DNA of 64,000 nucleotides from Teredinibacter turnerae T7901 (lineage in GTDB: Bacteria > Pseudomonadota > Gammaproteobacteria > Pseudomonadales > Cellvibrionaceae), in NCBI RefSeq assembly GCF_000023025.1, contig NC_012997.1, forward strand, positions 4,337,125-4,401,124. Direction: 5' to 3'. The first letter of the stretch is position 1. The number at the start of each line of letters is the position of its first letter. Below, one piece after another: positions 62,204 through 64,000 of this stretch. Made by a program: the position numbers and the translations under genes. The notes beneath the pieces were generated by a model. The model made no database searches. It was not told where the DNA came from and saw only the letters and a list, made by a program, of their open reading frames with translations.

Positions 62204-63514
62204 ATGAAAAAAACCATTTTCCACGCGCTGCTGGCTATGTCACTAGCGCTCCTACTCGCCAACTGTGGTGGCGATGACGGCGATAAAAAAGTCAGTCGTC
62301 CCCCCTCCAGCGGAAGTAGCTCTGCGACCGATCCCGACAATGACGACAGCTACAATGATGTTTACCCCGCCGCTAACGACACCCCATATGCCGCCGTACT
62401 AAAGCGTTGCGCTTTGGCCGAGACCATCGCCGAACTCTGCGACCTCAATCGCCTGCCCTTGCTTGGCATGGACAAACCCGCCCCCACAGTCGACGACATC
62501 ATGCAGCGGGTTCTCACATCAGACCCCTGGATGGCAACGCGTTTTAAGCAAATTATCAGCGATGCACCGAGCGAGTTTCGCACTTTGTTTAAAGGCCTCA
62601 CCGCCGTGGTATTGGATGATGACGTCAGACCCGCTTATTACAGTAGCGGCACAGGCGCGATTTACATCGACCCTGCCTATCTATGGGTCACCAATGAAGA
62701 AAAGAAAACCATCAATGTTAAACAGGACTACCGTTCCGGTTTTGACGACGAACTCCAGTTTGTATCCACCTACCGATACGTTACCGCCAGCGGGGCACGC
62801 GCCGCTAACTGGGGTAGCCTGACGGATGATTCAAACCGCACTTACGCGGATGCGCGATTCTACCTTTCTCGGCTGTTACTTCACGAACTGGCCCACGTGA
62901 ACGACTTTATCCCCTATGACAGCTACGACAGTATTAACCGCAATAACACTGTGCTGCAGGCGGTCTCCAATATGGAGGAAGGGACTATTTCAGACCAACT
63001 GGTAAGCTGGCGTCCGCTTCACTCCACAATTTGGGACGGACTCGGCAAGGTAATGTTCCAGGGCGAAACGGCAACGGGCGCGCAAAAAGCGCTGACCGCA
63101 GAAGATGTGGGTCTGGAATTTGAGAGCGATTCCGCTGCTGACGACTATGCCTACAGCAGCCAGTACGAAGATCTGGCGATGCTTTTCGAAATCGCCATGA
63201 TGAAAAAGTTTTTTAATTTAAACTACGAGCAGGCCTTTCTAACCCCGACGGGCACAGAAACCTACTGCAACGAGTACTTTATCGGCTGGGGCGCGGTGGG
63301 CTGGATTGGCGATACCGACGTCAAAGAGCGTGCGCAATTCGTCACCTCCGCGCTGCTCCCGCAACTGGAGATGGATATGTTCTACCAGGATTTACCGGGG
63401 CCACAATATCTAACCCAAGGACAGGATTGGTGTGCACCACCAAACGGTAGTGGGCAGCAAAAAATACATGCACCTGAAATCGTTCCACCATCGGATTTTT
63501 ACTTGCCCCATTAA
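62204..63514 (+). CDS. Lipoprotein with HExxH metallopeptidase-like motif
   Basis: 436 residues. Lipobox LLANC with Cys21, then a Gly/Asp/Ser-rich linker (about 22-55). The body is not assigned to a named family. It contains LLLHELAHVNDFIPYD at about 225, an HExxH zinc-site motif typical of zincins; a third ligand may lie further on (for example E in MEEGTISDQL) but is not certain. AGGACG precedes the ATG. The protein probably faces the periplasm on the outer membrane; peptidase activity is a hypothesis. Confidence 0.65.
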   Translation: MKKTIFHALLAMSLALLLANCGGDDGDKKVSRPPSSGSSSATDPDNDDSYNDVYPAANDTPYAAVLKRCALAETIAELCDLNRLPLLGMDKPAPTVDDIMQRVLTSDPWMATRFKQIISDAPSEFRTLFKGLTAVVLDDDVRPAYYSSGTGAIYIDPAYLWVTNEEKKTINVKQDYRSGFDDELQFVSTYRYVTASGARAANWGSLTDDSNRTYADARFYLSRLLLHELAHVNDFIPYDSYDSINRNNTVLQAVSNMEEGTISDQLVSWRPLHSTIWDGLGKVMFQGETATGAQKALTAEDVGLEFESDSAADDYAYSSQYEDLAMLFEIAMMKKFFNLNYEQAFLTPTGTETYCNEYFIGWGAVGWIGDTDVKERAQFVTSALLPQLEMDMFYQDLPGPQYLTQGQDWCAPPNGSGQQKIHAPEIVPPSDFYLPH

Positions 63515-63730
63515 TCGGTTTTAATCCCATCCACTCCTGGGCCGGCGGTAGCCCATACCCTAACGCCGGCCCGATTACTTCGCTTCCGATTTTTCGCCCG
63601 CGAGGTCGCAGCACCTCTCTCCACAGTTTTCTATACTGCACCTTGCGACCTAACCAAAATTAGACAAAAACACGGGTAGAATCCCGACTACACGCCCGGA
63701 CCTTTACCAACACAGGATCACAGTAATTCT

Positions 63731-64000
63731 ATGAGCAAAGTGGAGTATTGCGATTTTTCAGCCATTGCACCGGCAGAGTTTTTACCACTGCTAAACAGCG
63801 ACAAAAACCGTGAACATTTAATAGCACACGAAAAATTTGACGCGTCCAAAGCTGCAGCCTGGATGGCCAACAAGCTCGAAATGAACGGCTATACGGGTTG
63901 TCGAATACGGGCAATTTATAAAAACAAGACGCTGGCGGGCTGGTGCGGCATTCAGTTTGACGATGGAAAGTATGAACTCGCTATCGTCCTCGACAGCGGT
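63731..64000 (+). CDS. GNAT-like acetyltransferase (partial, cut at window end)
   Basis: The first 90 residues are present, beginning MSKVEYCDFSAIAPAEFLPL. A basic mixed alpha/beta region follows (MANKLEMNGYTGCRIRAIYK) and then a strand-like segment NKTLAGWCGIQFDDGKYELA. This order is consistent with the N-terminal half of a GNAT fold, but the acetyl-CoA motif lies beyond the window, so the assignment is tentative. AGGAT lies upstream of the ATG. Confidence 0.55.
   Translation, partial: MSKVEYCDFSAIAPAEFLPLLNSDKNREHLIAHEKFDASKAAAWMANKLEMNGYTGCRIRAIYKNKTLAGWCGIQFDDGKYELAIVLDSG

Overview
The window reads as chromosomal DNA of a marine-type gammaproteobacterium. The core genes (parC, glnE, msbA, waaA, pgk, tkt, metK, ahcY, metF, rsmE) are gammaproteobacterial in organisation. 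The many lipoproteins with long acidic, Gly/Ser-rich linkers, plus the moderate GC and the mix of families, suggest the Cellvibrionales (Saccharophagus/Teredinibacter/Cellvibrio-like). That placement is inferred from gene style only. No rRNA, tRNA, CRISPR array, insertion sequence or prophage was seen.

Layout. 1-2.9 kb: 5' part of tex (minus strand, cut by the window edge) and an HpaR-type MarR regulator. 3.2-17 kb: an envelope block built around c-type haem motifs. A minus-strand operon encodes a CxxCH protein, a LamG lipoprotein with two CxxCH motifs and a Tat-type DUF1501-like protein. It lies back to back with a plus-strand run: a large beta-propeller di-haem lipoprotein resembling the hydrazine synthase alpha-subunit family, an SH3-barrel protein, a second barrel, a TlpA-like thioredoxin, a DUF4266 lipoprotein, a DUF3570 protein and an orphan lipoprotein. 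This is the best candidate for an undescribed system. 17-23 kb: OPT transporter, NADAR protein, YchJ, then an ECF sigma factor coupled to a membrane VWA protein that carries a TonB-receptor-plug-like segment. 23-26 kb: a four-fold DnaT-domain protein plus a lambda P-like protein (probable domesticated helicase-loading pair), Bax-like glucosaminidase and a PilZ protein.

26.5-35 kb: parC, a GNAT enzyme, a thioredoxin-like protein, DUF2750, an MBL hydrolase, then a signalling trio (CheC-like phosphatase, PAS-GGDEF cyclase, chemoreceptor). 35-46.5 kb: glnE, ilvE, msbA-waaA (LPS export and Kdo transfer), and an RND efflux adaptor/pump pair whose pump gene looks compositionally mosaic. 46.6-52.5 kb, minus strand: a hypothetical anchored protein, an alpha/beta hydrolase, pgk and tkt. 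52.8-56.5 kb: TetR regulator, a degenerate PhzF-like protein, egtB and egtD (ergothioneine synthesis); egtB carries an in-frame 15-bp tandem repeat. 56.6-62 kb: the activated-methyl cycle, namely a SahR-like ArsR/methyltransferase regulator with a perfect palindrome over its promoter, then metK, ahcY, metF and rsmE. 62-64 kb: a lipoprotein with a HExxH motif and the start of a GNAT-like gene cut by the window end.

Functionally, the right third is a sulfur/one-carbon theme: SAM synthesis, SAH recycling, methyl-folate, and two SAM-consuming products (ergothioneine and rRNA methylation). The left quarter is a periplasm/outer-membrane redox theme whose substrate cannot be read from sequence.
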